DNA of 64,000 bases, from contig SACF01000001.1 in assembly GCA_009928665.1 (NCBI GenBank), positions 1 through 64,000 on the forward strand, in the 5' to 3' direction. Position 1 is the stretch's first letter; each line of letters starts with the position of its first letter. The notes below the pieces were generated by a model that did no database searches, had not been told where the DNA came from, and saw only the letters and a program-made list of their open reading frames with translations. Positions 54,486-63,579 of this stretch are shown here, piece by piece. A program made the position numbers and the translations under genes. The DNA comes from Alphaproteobacteria bacterium (GTDB lineage: Bacteria; Bacteroidota; Bacteroidia; Bacteroidales; FEN-979).

Positions 54486-56156
54486 CTATTTTTTCTGTTG
54501 GGCGCTCCGGAATGTATTCCCAAGTCGTTCCAGGCCATAAGAAGCATCGCGGTTCACGATGCAGGCCTCGATAAAGATGAGTTTATCAGTTGTTTTAAGG
54601 GCGGTCAGCATTGCCTTTTCAAGTTCCTCTTCGGTACTTACTTTAATCCCGACAACTGCATCATTATTACCCAGAACACCGGGGAGGGCGGCATAGTTCC
54701 ACATCTGGATATCGTTGTATCTTCCATCCTGGTGAAGATAACGTTCGATTAAATAACCATCATTGTTAACAAGAATGACGATCGCCGGGCATTTTTCACG
54801 GATCAGGGTGGAAATTTCCTGAGCTGTCATCTGAAATGCCCCGTCACCGGTCAGGACAACCGGCCGTTTCGACGGACGTGCCAGAGAGACGCCCAGTGCG
54901 GCAGGGGTACAAAATCCGATGGAACAGTAATAGGATTGAACAATATAATTTTCCGCTTCTTCAATGTGGAATTCCGGAGAGGCACAAAATGAGTCGCCCG
55001 GTTCCGATAGCAGGATTAATTGGTCGTTGAGGTTAAAGTTCAGGCATTCGTAAAGTCTTTTTGCTGTGAGCATTCGGGAGGATTCCGGAACGAATGGTTG
55101 TTTAGGCCGATAGGACTCAGTTGGGTGGGAGGCAAGGTATGAACGGGGTTGTATTTTTAAACTCAGTTCACGGATGAAATCCCCTAGCTGTACCTGGTGA
55201 TAAAAATGGCTTCCGATGCGAACCTGACCACCGCCCACTGTGATCATGCGCCTGCTGTCGAGATTAATACTAAACAATCCGGTATCCAGGTCCGTCATCC
55301 AGGCGCCAAGTGAGATCAGGCAGTCGGAATCCTCCACCTGGTGTCGCGTCGACGGTTTACTCCATCCTCCCTGGTAGATCCCGGTAAACTGCGGATGTAA
55401 TTCCGGTAACACCGACTTGCTTGAAAGCATGGTAGAGAAAGGTACTTCAGATGTTTCTATCAACCGGAGCGTCTCTTTACCCAATCCAAATCTGAGAACC
55501 TCCAGACCGGCAAGAAATATTGGACTTTCAGCCTTATTGATCATTTCAACAGCTTCCTTTACGCACTCTGCCAGGCTGTCAGGGTCAGAGGTCGGGTGAA
55601 GCATGGTGAGGGGTTTTTCCGGAGCACGACAAGGAACATTATTCATATCAGCCGGAAGCTCAATATAACCGGGCAGTTTTTGTAACACGGCATTTTTCAA
55701 TACCCGGTCAATTTCATCCGGAGCCGTGTTGGGATCAGTCAGGAGTGCTGCATCGGCAGTAATTTTTTTGAAGATATCCAATTGGAGGTAATAATTGGAA
55801 ACCAGGTGGTGGACCATGGCGCCTGCCTCCCTGCGTCGTGCCGGTGGCGCTCCGTTGATGACGATAATGGGGACAAGTTCAGCAAAAGCACCTGCCACGG
55901 CATTGATAATACTTAGTCCGCCCACACCGTAGGTAACAACGGCAGCTCCGATACCATTGAGTCGGGCGTACCCATCAGCCGCATACCCGGCGTTTAATTC
56001 GTTGCAGTTTCCAATCCATTTGATGGGACTTAACATAACTTCATCCAGAAAATCCAGGTTATAATCACCCGGAACTCCGAAAAGATGATTAACACCAACT
56101 TCTTTCAGTCGATGCAAAAGATAGCGGGATACAGTGTATGGTCTATCCATGGTCAT
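54486..56156 (-). CDS. Thiamine-diphosphate 2-keto acid decarboxylase (pyruvate/indolepyruvate type)
   Basis: A 556-residue non-oxidative decarboxylase. Glu53 in NCNELNAGYAADGYAR activates the cofactor; the neighbouring His116-His117 pair (VHHLVS) is the mark of pyruvate and indolepyruvate decarboxylases (Glu50, His113, His114 in Zymomonas PDC). The C-terminal cofactor domain has LTGDGAFQMTAQEI and NNDGYLIER. The substrate, pyruvate or a larger keto acid such as indolepyruvate or phenylpyruvate, cannot be decided. The ATG at 56156 is preferred because a promoter box overlaps the longer start at 56195. Confidence 0.88.
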   Translation of the reverse strand: MTMDRPYTVSRYLLHRLKEVGVNHLFGVPGDYNLDFLDEVMLSPIKWIGNCNELNAGYAADGYARLNGIGAAVVTYGVGGLSIINAVAGAFAELVPIIVINGAPPARRREAGAMVHHLVSNYYLQLDIFKKITADAALLTDPNTAPDEIDRVLKNAVLQKLPGYIELPADMNNVPCRAPEKPLTMLHPTSDPDSLAECVKEAVEMINKAESPIFLAGLEVLRFGLGKETLRLIETSEVPFSTMLSSKSVLPELHPQFTGIYQGGWSKPSTRHQVEDSDCLISLGAWMTDLDTGLFSINLDSRRMITVGGGQVRIGSHFYHQVQLGDFIRELSLKIQPRSYLASHPTESYRPKQPFVPESSRMLTAKRLYECLNFNLNDQLILLSEPGDSFCASPEFHIEEAENYIVQSYYCSIGFCTPAALGVSLARPSKRPVVLTGDGAFQMTAQEISTLIREKCPAIVILVNNDGYLIERYLHQDGRYNDIQMWNYAALPGVLGNNDAVVGIKVSTEEELEKAMLTALKTTDKLIFIEACIVNRDASYGLERLGNTFRSAQQKK

Positions 56157-56192
56157 TGATTTAGAAATTGTACACGGATTGATTCTTACAGG

Positions 56193-56200
56193 CAAAGATA
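56193..56200 (-). promoter_or_regulatory. -7 box (TATCTTTG) of the decarboxylase gene
   Basis: Minus-strand TAnnTTTG box 37 nt before the ATG at 56156. Confidence 0.55.
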
Positions 56201-56410
56201 ATAATTAAAATACCTGATAAAATATCCTGTAATTTCCTTCTGCCCGGCAACTGCCGGATTCAGGATAATCTGTATATTTATTGCTTGATCAGAATCATAT
56301 GAAATTTCTTTCAGGCCACAAATTGTGGATTTTAATAATGGCCCTGACCAACAGTTCCATTCATCTTTTATTTTATAACATGCCCGGGTTTCACCGTTCC
56401 ACTCGTTCCC

Positions 56411-56599
56411 ATGGGCATACCCGTTTTCAGGCAGGAAAACCTGAAGGCCTGCTTTGCCCGGATAAGGCAGGCTACCCGACCCGTCATGATGCTTCGCTGG
56501 GAGTCAGGAACAAGTGTATGGTTATATTCTCAACCACGGAAAAGTTTCAACGCCTTCCTGCAAGAGCGGATTCCGATCGTCCGGACTTCCTTTGAATAA
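56411..56599 (+). CDS. Uncertain small ORF (62 aa)
   Basis: A short frame that reads MGIPVFRQENLKACFARIRQ and later SVWLYSQPRKSFNAFLQERI, with codons that look like those of the neighbours. It is overlapped in another frame by a 104-codon frame from 56281 and has no promoter box. In-frame codons before the ATG (PGFTVPLVP) are also open, so it could be the end of a decayed gene. I recognise no family. With the rest of 56201-56635, otherwise empty, it is the only possible coding element in this gap. Confidence 0.25.
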   Translation: MGIPVFRQENLKACFARIRQATRPVMMLRWESGTSVWLYSQPRKSFNAFLQERIPIVRTSFE

Positions 56600-56635
56600 A
56601 TGGTAATATTGTTTGTATTTAAGTAATCCCCTCTT

Positions 56636-58471
56636 ATGATGATACAAAAATTACGCTGCTTAAGCCTGGTCCTTTACCTGGCTTTTATAAATTCTGTCTT
56701 TGCCCAATCGTGGGAACCAGCTGGCAACCATATTAAAACAAGGTGGGCCGACCAAATCAATCCCGCCTGCCCACTACCCGAATACCCGCGTCCCCAGCTG
56801 CAACGGGAAGGTTGGCTGAACTTGAACGGTCTCTGGGATTATGCGATCCTTCCCAAAGGAAGCGCGATACCGGGGCAGTTCGACGGGAAGATCCTCGTAC
56901 CTTTTGCGATTGAGTCGAGCCTGTCGGGAGTTCAAAAAAAAGTCGGAGTTGAAAATGAGTTATGGTACCACCGCTCCTTTACCCTCCCTGAGTCATGGCG
57001 GAAGAACCGCGTGATCCTGAATTTCGGGGCAGTCGACTGGAAAGCCGATGTGTGGATCAACGATCTTAAAATCGGATCCCACCAGGGCGGTTACACATCG
57101 TTTTCCTTCGATATTACGCCCTATCTGATTAAAGGTACGGAACAAAAACTGGTCGTCAGGGTCTGGGATCCGACCGATAAAAGCTTTCAGCCCAGGGGGA
57201 AACAGGTCTCCGACCCGCATGGTATCTGGTATACCGCGGTAACCGGAATTTGGCAGACTGTCTGGCTGGAACCCGTAGGTTTAAATCATATCACCGGATT
57301 ACGGACTATTCCAAATATCGATCGGAGCACTGTTTCAATCATTGCCACTACCGGAACATCGGACTTGTCATCTCTGGTCGAGATCCGGGTCCTTGACCAG
57401 GGAAAGGTGATCGCCTCCGGCAGATCGGTGGCCGGACAGGAGGTTCTGCTTGGGTTAACAGATGCGAAACTTTGGAGCCCTGAATCACCGAAATTATATG
57501 ATCTTGAAGCCATTTTGATAGTCAATGGACAACCGGTCGACCGGGTGAAAAGTTATTTCGGAATGCGGAAGATTTCCACGAAAAGGGACGCCAACGGGAT
57601 TTACCGGCTTCAACTGAACAACAAAGACTATTTCCAGTTTGGTCCACTCGACCAGGGCTGGTGGCCCGACGGGTTGTACACCGCACCAACCGACGAGGCC
57701 TTAAGGTATGATATTGTTACTACCAAGTCATTGGGCTTCAATTTGATCCGTAAACATGTCAAGGTAGAGCCGGCGCGCTGGTATTATCATTGCGACCGCG
57801 AAGGGATCCTTGTATGGCAGGATATGCCCTCCGGCGACCGTGGCCCCCAGTGGCAGACCCGGCAGTTCTTCAATGGCCAGGAAGCTGTCAGGTCGAAAGA
57901 ATCGGAGGATCATTTCAGGACCGAATGGAAATCCATCATTGATATGCTCATCTCCAATCCCTCAGTGGTAACCTGGGTTCCCTTCAACGAGTCGTGGGGA
58001 CAGTTTAAAACGGGGGAAATCACCGAGTGGACTAAAAGCTATGACCCTTCCCGACTGGTCAATCCTGCCAGTGGCGGAAACTTTTATCCTGTCGGTGACA
58101 TACTCGACATCCATCACTATCCCGACCCTGAAATGACACTCTATGATGGCAGCAGGGCTTGTGTTCTGGGAGAATATGGTGGACTCGGGCTGGCCTTGCC
58201 GGGACACCTGTGGGTTGAGGACCGGAATTGGGGCTACGTGGAGTATAAAAATGCCGAAGAACTGACCAATGCCTATATCGAAATGGCTGAAAAACTAAAA
58301 AAACTGATCCCTTCTGGATTTTCAGCTGCGATTTACACCCAAACCACCGATGTCGAAATCGAGGTCAATGGTTTGATGACCTACGACAGGAAGGTGATCA
58401 AGCCCGATGTTGAAAAGATCCGCAGGATCAACCTGGAAGTCTGTAATGCCTTGTCGCGAAACACCGATTAA
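56636..58471 (+). CDS. GH2 family beta-glycosidase
   Basis: A 611-residue retaining glycosidase of the beta-galactosidase/beta-glucuronidase family. Signal peptide (cut near VFAQ), sugar-binding jelly-roll domain (about 45-195; WYHRSFTLPESW, NFGAVDWKADVWIND), an immunoglobulin-like domain and a TIM barrel with acid/base Glu452 in PFNESWGQF and nucleophile Glu513 in VLGEYGG. WQDMPSGDRG is the usual GH2 segment before the active site. Which sugar it releases is not readable. It lacks a T9SS sorting domain, so a periplasmic site is likely. Confidence 0.93.
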   Translation: MMIQKLRCLSLVLYLAFINSVFAQSWEPAGNHIKTRWADQINPACPLPEYPRPQLQREGWLNLNGLWDYAILPKGSAIPGQFDGKILVPFAIESSLSGVQKKVGVENELWYHRSFTLPESWRKNRVILNFGAVDWKADVWINDLKIGSHQGGYTSFSFDITPYLIKGTEQKLVVRVWDPTDKSFQPRGKQVSDPHGIWYTAVTGIWQTVWLEPVGLNHITGLRTIPNIDRSTVSIIATTGTSDLSSLVEIRVLDQGKVIASGRSVAGQEVLLGLTDAKLWSPESPKLYDLEAILIVNGQPVDRVKSYFGMRKISTKRDANGIYRLQLNNKDYFQFGPLDQGWWPDGLYTAPTDEALRYDIVTTKSLGFNLIRKHVKVEPARWYYHCDREGILVWQDMPSGDRGPQWQTRQFFNGQEAVRSKESEDHFRTEWKSIIDMLISNPSVVTWVPFNESWGQFKTGEITEWTKSYDPSRLVNPASGGNFYPVGDILDIHHYPDPEMTLYDGSRACVLGEYGGLGLALPGHLWVEDRNWGYVEYKNAEELTNAYIEMAEKLKKLIPSGFSAAIYTQTTDVEIEVNGLMTYDRKVIKPDVEKIRRINLEVCNALSRNTD

Positions 58472-58522
58472 GATTAACGCCTGAATATCATTGATCGTTT
58501 AAGTGAAGTCGCAATGGCAATC

Positions 58523-60022
58523 TCATTTGACCGTTTTAGCTATTATCTTTAGAATATAGTCCATCGATGGCCTGTCTTCGGTCATCTGACCGATATATTT
58601 CCATTGAAGAATTCCCTGTTTATCAACCAGGTAAATCGCAGAGATATTCTGCTCCGATTGAACCCCATCCCAAAATTCCGTGAAGAGTTTGAGCTTTTTT
58701 GACACCGCTCTTTTTTCATCGATTAAAACAGGAATTGATTTGGGAACGCCGGCTGAAAGATCGAAAGTTTTCGGGTAATGTATCCGGGCCCAATCCGCAA
58801 ATTCCTTTTGAAGGCCTGCTGCCTGTCCGCCTGCCGGATTCCGGATCCCATCCAGCGTTTTCATCGACGTCGGAAAGGCAGTAAACCATTTTTCAATGTC
58901 ATCCTTTCCATAGGGAAGAACGAAAACGATCTCCAGATCATATTTCTTCTGTAGTTGCTCTTTTTTCTCCAGGTCAACCAGATCAAGATACTGATACTGA
59001 CAGAAAAGGCACCAGCCATTGCCCACTCTCCCCCTCGGGAACATGAGCAGGATGTTGTGCCCCTGATGATCGGATAAGGAAAAATTCCCACCCTGATAAA
59101 CCGGAAGCGAAAACGATGGCATCGGTTCACCGGCGATGGCCGGTAAAAGATCGTTGAGATTTAGGTCAGTCCTCGGGGTCGAAAAGGAATTGAACACGCT
59201 CCAACCTTGTGGATCCTTATACATCTGAAGAAATTCCAGGTTGGTCGCCGTCTGCAACCTCACCATCGCCATTCCGTCCATCACGTCGAGAATTTCGATG
59301 GTATTGTCGCGTAAGGCCTCATCCTGCCTGCCAATCCCTGCTCTTGCGTTTTCCATTAAACCTTCCCATCCCGATCGCTGAACAGCTGAACGACCATCCC
59401 GTCCGATCGGAATGATGGTAGCCCGGCTGAAATCGGGCGAAACTGCCTCGCCCAGCATTCCGGCATCACCCCGTTGCTGGCCCCTGAGATACCTGTTCGC
59501 AACGATCTCAATCTCCTTCTTTTCCTTTTCGGGATTAAAATCCTTCAGCCAGCCAATATTCTGCGGACTGTTCCAGAGCACATTGATGATCTTCCACTCA
59601 CCATTGATCTTTATTTCCTGGAGATAATCATTGAATTGGGCCGAATTGACCTTCACCATGGCAATGGTTGGTTCCATGTGCAGGATTGTTACGCTTAAAT
59701 GCCTTGCCGTATCAGCCAGAAAACCGACTTTGGCTGTAGATGCTTCTACCAGTGAACTGTATGTTGAATAGCTGAGCGCCACTTCCCCGGTTCTTTGTAT
59801 GTACCTGGGATATGCCTTGTTAAGGTCCTGATGAATGGCCCTGCTCATCCGGATGCCGTCACCCGAATAATATCCTTCAGCGTAGTCCAATGCTGTTTTC
59901 CGGATAGAATCTTCCGTTGCCGAAGGTTTAAAAATGCCGGGAGAAACCATCCCCTGCTGCTGACCAATGGCTGTAATGGCAAGAACATGCCATATGATAA
60001 TTGACAAACAAATGATTTTCAT
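58523..60022 (-). CDS. Secreted fusion of two NTF2-like (lumazine-binding-like) domains and a redoxin domain
   Basis: A 499-residue protein with a signal peptide (cut near AIGQ). Residues about 35-150 (IRKTALDYAEGYYSGDGIRM ... YLQEIKINGEWKIINVLW) and about 165-285 (VANRYLRGQQRGDAGMLGEAV ... MVRLQTATNLEFLQMYKDPQ) look like two NTF2-like 'putative lumazine-binding' units. A thioredoxin-like domain of the AhpC/TSA kind follows (PSFSLPVYQGGNFSLSD) with Cys338-L-F-Cys341 in GWCLFCQYQ. A periplasmic thiol reductase or peroxidase joined to small-molecule binding domains is plausible. The domain names are from pattern recognition. Confidence 0.7.
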   Translation of the reverse strand: MKIICLSIIIWHVLAITAIGQQQGMVSPGIFKPSATEDSIRKTALDYAEGYYSGDGIRMSRAIHQDLNKAYPRYIQRTGEVALSYSTYSSLVEASTAKVGFLADTARHLSVTILHMEPTIAMVKVNSAQFNDYLQEIKINGEWKIINVLWNSPQNIGWLKDFNPEKEKKEIEIVANRYLRGQQRGDAGMLGEAVSPDFSRATIIPIGRDGRSAVQRSGWEGLMENARAGIGRQDEALRDNTIEILDVMDGMAMVRLQTATNLEFLQMYKDPQGWSVFNSFSTPRTDLNLNDLLPAIAGEPMPSFSLPVYQGGNFSLSDHQGHNILLMFPRGRVGNGWCLFCQYQYLDLVDLEKKEQLQKKYDLEIVFVLPYGKDDIEKWFTAFPTSMKTLDGIRNPAGGQAAGLQKEFADWARIHYPKTFDLSAGVPKSIPVLIDEKRAVSKKLKLFTEFWDGVQSEQNISAIYLVDKQGILQWKYIGQMTEDRPSMDYILKIIAKTVK

Positions 60023-60260
60023 TTTGATGGATTTAGGTCTGCGATTTTAATCCTGACAGGATGGAAGTACCATGACAGGGTCAATGCCGGCAATTTAATT
60101 CAGGAAACTGAATCCCGGAAATCAAATCGGTATAACAGGAGACCCGGTAGATGTATTCTGGATTTTCCGGGTTATTTATTTCATAATGACGTTGATAATA
60201 TCAGTTTGTCAATAAAAAGACTGATCACGATTGGTTGGCAATTTGATGGCATGGTTTCAT

Positions 60261-60866
60261 CTAATACATTTTGTTTATACTGGCTATAAATCCGCCCTTT
60301 GCATCGGTGTAACCATCCCGGTCATTCCGGAACTGTTCCGCCAACCTGATCTTTAGGTTCTCATATTCTACCGCTGCTTCGGGGTGCTGCAACAGGTAAT
60401 CGCGGAAGTGAATCTCAGCCCATTCACCGGGGTATCTGACATGAACATGAAACGCCTGCCCTGAAAAACCGGTTAATGTATATCCCTTGACGAACATCAT
60501 GTGGGGTGGAGGATTCTCCGGTTTCTGAAGACAATGGTATCCCTCAGCCTCCAGCCCCTCTTTGATCAATGACAACTGGTTGTCCTTTGACATGGTTTCC
60601 GTCATAATCATCTCTTTGGAAAAGTTGATTTCAAGCAAAATGTCAATGGTGGGTTTCGCCATGATGCCGGGAATCGCGGTGCTTCCGATGTGACTGATGC
60701 GTGTTGTGGTAATCCCGGTCAGTCTTAGTTCAATCTTTTCTTTCTCGTCCTCAAATACTCTCTTCCATTCAGGATTGTATCCAACCAGCTCAATCGGGAA
60801 AAGCCTTCCCAATTCTACAGGCAACATTTCATGAAGTTCCCGTTTCCGGTTTTCCTGTGAATCCAT
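60261..60866 (-). CDS. GrpB family protein (nucleotidyltransferase fold)
   Basis: A 201-residue cytoplasmic protein with the family signature ELVGYNPEWKRVFEDEKEKI at the start, HIGSTAIPGIMAKPTIDILL (the Gly-Ser plus Asp of a nucleotidyltransferase-like core) and HVHVRYPGEWAEIHFRDYL. The family belongs to the nucleotidyltransferase superfamily; its substrate in bacteria is not established. It has its own promoter box and stands alone. Confidence 0.88.
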   Translation of the reverse strand: MDSQENRKRELHEMLPVELGRLFPIELVGYNPEWKRVFEDEKEKIELRLTGITTTRISHIGSTAIPGIMAKPTIDILLEINFSKEMIMTETMSKDNQLSLIKEGLEAEGYHCLQKPENPPPHMMFVKGYTLTGFSGQAFHVHVRYPGEWAEIHFRDYLLQHPEAAVEYENLKIRLAEQFRNDRDGYTDAKGGFIASINKMY

Positions 60867-60882
60867 GAAAATAATTAAAACA

Positions 60883-60890
60883 CAAATGTA
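60883..60890 (-). promoter_or_regulatory. -7 box (TACATTTG) of the GrpB gene
   Basis: Minus-strand TAnnTTTG box 16 nt before the ATG at 60866. Confidence 0.5.
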
Positions 60891-60988
60891 CTATTACCAT
60901 TCGTTCCTGCTCCCGGATACTTCGGCTTTTGAGTTTTCGAATCAAAAACAATCCTGAAAGCTCCTCATAATCACTTCTAAAGGAAACG

Positions 60989-61030
60989 GGGTGGGTGCAC
61001 CCCGTCGGGGTGGGGGTACCCCGTCGGGGT
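60989..61030. repeat. GC-rich palindromic modules, copy 2
   Basis: The module ACCCCGTCGGGGT occurs at 60999-61011 and 61018-61030 in the same orientation, preceded by GGGGTGGGTGC. The same 13-bp module, once with an extra C and once inverted, makes up the palindrome at 3182-3217. It lies between the divergent GrpB and GH27 genes, just upstream of the GH27 promoter box. Confidence 0.7.
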
Positions 61031-61057
61031 CACAAACCAGGTTTCGTCATAAAATGA

Positions 61058-61065
61058 TACCTTTG
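61058..61065 (+). promoter_or_regulatory. -7 box (TACCTTTG) of the GH27 gene
   Basis: TAnnTTTG box 69 nt before the ATG at 61135; the GC-rich repeat lies directly upstream of it. Confidence 0.5.
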
Positions 61066-61134
61066 AGATGAATTATTTTCACCCGGCAAATAATCCTTAT
61101 TCATTTGTTAAATCACTGTTATTCAATCCATGCT

Positions 61135-63408
61135 ATGAAATTAAAAACATTCCTGCCCCTTTCTCTGCTTTTGTTCATGATCCCGGTCACGCTTACCGCC
61201 CAGGATCAAATCAACCTGAACACCCCGTGGAAATTCATTCAGGGTGACAATCCCGACTATGCAAAATCAGGTTATGACGATTCGGGTTGGCAAACCATCC
61301 ATGTCGACAAGATCTGGGAATCACAGGGATATGATCCCTACGATGGTTACGCCTGGTTCAGGGTCCACATAGTCATTCCTTCTTCCCTGAAAAACAATGC
61401 TTTCCTGAAAGACAGCCTGCTCATTTACCTTGGGAAGATCAACAACTTTGACCATGCGTTCCTGAATGGGAAACTTTTCGGGATCAACGGGGTGAATGCA
61501 TCGCCGGATCTGGCCTCCGACACAAATTTCATCTATGCACCGATCAATTTCTGGGATAAGAAAAGGAATTATACATTGGCAGTGAATGATCCAAGAATTA
61601 GCTGGGATCAGGACAATGTGATCGCTGTGCGGGTTTATGACCAGGGCGGTCAGGGTGGGATGTACACCGGCGATCAGATGATCCGTATGACCAAATTCAC
61701 CGACTATCTGATGGTCGAAAACAATAAAACTCCTTACACTTTTAATGGCACATCCATTAGCAAGGTTATCACGGTAAAAAACACCTCATCCTCTTACCGG
61801 ATCGATGGGAAATTCACGATCGAAGCAGTGAACAAACTGACTGGTTCACGAACCTGGGAGTTTGTGGAAAAACTTTCGCTGAGTGCCGGTGAAATGAGGG
61901 ATTTCCCTGTGAATCTTAAAAGAGAAGATCAATCGCAACTGGTATCCAGTACTTTTGAACTTGCCGCGGGACCCGATGTGCTCCGGCTTTCCGACGAAAC
62001 GCCCTATATCACGACCCCTGCCATATCACCCCAACCCAAAATCAATTATCCCACTATTACGGCTGCAAGACCGGGTAAGCCATTCCTGTTCACCATCCCG
62101 GCAAGCGGCAACCGGCCTATGACCTTCGAAGCCCTCAACCTGCCTCCCGGTTTGTCGCTCGATCCGAAAACCGGGATCATCACCGGGAAAGTCGATCAGC
62201 CGGGCAAATACATTGTTACCTTAAAGGCAAAAAACAACAAGGGTCAGGCTTCCACTGACCTGACCATCTCGATTGGCGATCGCATATGTTTGACACCTCC
62301 GATGGGCTGGAACAGTTGGAATTGCTGGGGACTGACCGTTGATGAGCAAAAAGTGCTGGGAAGTGCCCGTACTTATCGCGACAAGGGACTCATCAACCAT
62401 GGGTGGACTTACGTTAATATTGATGACGGTTGGGAGATCCCGAAAGACCGGGAGCCCAAGCGCGATCCATCCGGAAACATCCTTACCAACGAGAAATTTC
62501 CCGACATGAAACGGTTGGGCGATAGCGTTCACGCACTGGGTTTGAAATACGGCATCTATAGTTCACCTGGCCCGCTGACCTGTGGCGGATATACAGCGAG
62601 TTACCAGCATGAAATTCAGGATGCGCGTTCTTTCGCTTTATGGGGCATCGATTACCTGAAATACGACTGGTGCAGTTATGATGGAATTGCCAAAGATACC
62701 TCCCTGGCCGAACGTAAGAAACCTTATTTCGTGATGCGGGATGCATTGGCTTCTGTCGACCGGGATATTGTTTACAGCCTGTGTCAGTATGGTATGAGCA
62801 AAGTCTGGGAATGGGGTGATGAGGTGGGAGGTAATCTCTGGCGGACTACCGAAGATATCACCGACACATGGGAAAGTCTTAAAGAAATCGGGTTCAGTCA
62901 GGTTGAGAATGCGAAATATGGCAAACCCGGCAACTGGAACGATCCCGACATGCTGATCGTCGGCTGGGTCGGTTGGGGTCCCAACCTGCACCCAACCCGG
63001 CTTACCCCCGATGAACAATACACCCATATCTCTTTATGGTGCCTCCTTTCGGCACCGTTACTGATCGGTTGCGATCTGGAGCGGCTCGATGAATTCACCC
63101 TGAACCTGCTGACAAACGACGAAGTGATCGCAATCAACCAGGATCCGCTAGGCAAACAGGCTACGCCTGTTATTAAAGTGGGTGATATCCAGGTATGGAT
63201 CAAAGAATTGTCGGATGGCAGTAAAGCGGTCGGCATCTTCAACCTGGGGGCTAACACAGTATCCCATTCCCTGATTATGGAAAAAGCAGGACTGAAAACA
63301 GGCTTACCCGTTCGTGATCTTTGGCGCCAGAAATCACTGGGTAAATCCGGAAATATGATGGATTTCAAGATTCCTTCACACGGTGTACTTTTGCTAAAGA
63401 TCGGGTAA
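61135..63408 (+). CDS. GH27 alpha-galactosidase with N-terminal sugar-binding domain
   Basis: From the ATG at 61135 (757 residues) the protein has a signal peptide (cut near LTAQ), a GH2-type galactose-binding-like domain (about 25-185; NTPWKFIQGDNPDYAKSGYD), a linker with an Ig-like 'putative Ig' segment (about 300-375; LPPGLSLDPKTGIITGKV), and a GH27 TIM barrel starting PPMGWNSWNCWG. Nucleophile Asp511 lies in LKYDWCS and acid/base Asp574 in WRTTEDI. It removes terminal alpha-galactose or related sugars. The first in-frame codon at 61105 is TTG and is not used. No T9SS sorting domain. Confidence 0.93.
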   Translation: MKLKTFLPLSLLLFMIPVTLTAQDQINLNTPWKFIQGDNPDYAKSGYDDSGWQTIHVDKIWESQGYDPYDGYAWFRVHIVIPSSLKNNAFLKDSLLIYLGKINNFDHAFLNGKLFGINGVNASPDLASDTNFIYAPINFWDKKRNYTLAVNDPRISWDQDNVIAVRVYDQGGQGGMYTGDQMIRMTKFTDYLMVENNKTPYTFNGTSISKVITVKNTSSSYRIDGKFTIEAVNKLTGSRTWEFVEKLSLSAGEMRDFPVNLKREDQSQLVSSTFELAAGPDVLRLSDETPYITTPAISPQPKINYPTITAARPGKPFLFTIPASGNRPMTFEALNLPPGLSLDPKTGIITGKVDQPGKYIVTLKAKNNKGQASTDLTISIGDRICLTPPMGWNSWNCWGLTVDEQKVLGSARTYRDKGLINHGWTYVNIDDGWEIPKDREPKRDPSGNILTNEKFPDMKRLGDSVHALGLKYGIYSSPGPLTCGGYTASYQHEIQDARSFALWGIDYLKYDWCSYDGIAKDTSLAERKKPYFVMRDALASVDRDIVYSLCQYGMSKVWEWGDEVGGNLWRTTEDITDTWESLKEIGFSQVENAKYGKPGNWNDPDMLIVGWVGWGPNLHPTRLTPDEQYTHISLWCLLSAPLLIGCDLERLDEFTLNLLTNDEVIAINQDPLGKQATPVIKVGDIQVWIKELSDGSKAVGIFNLGANTVSHSLIMEKAGLKTGLPVRDLWRQKSLGKSGNMMDFKIPSHGVLLLKIG

Positions 63409-63548
63409 TTTCAATACGTTCCCGATACCTGATTTTGGATTAAACGGGTTGGAAGGTTAACAAAATAAAGCATGTTCATGCTTTGTCCAAGTGACCGGAT
63501 TTTAATTTTGCATTTTGGTTTTTGCCTTTTTCATGGTATTTCTTTCTA

Positions 63549-63556
63549 CTTTTGCA
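63549..63556 (+). promoter_or_regulatory. -7 box (TACTTTTG) of the threonine dehydrogenase-like gene
   Basis: TAnnTTTG box 23 nt before the ATG at 63580. A TTTG at 63521-63524 is a possible but distant -33 element. Confidence 0.5.
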
Positions 63557-63579
63557 CGAAATTTTAACAGTAATTGGAT

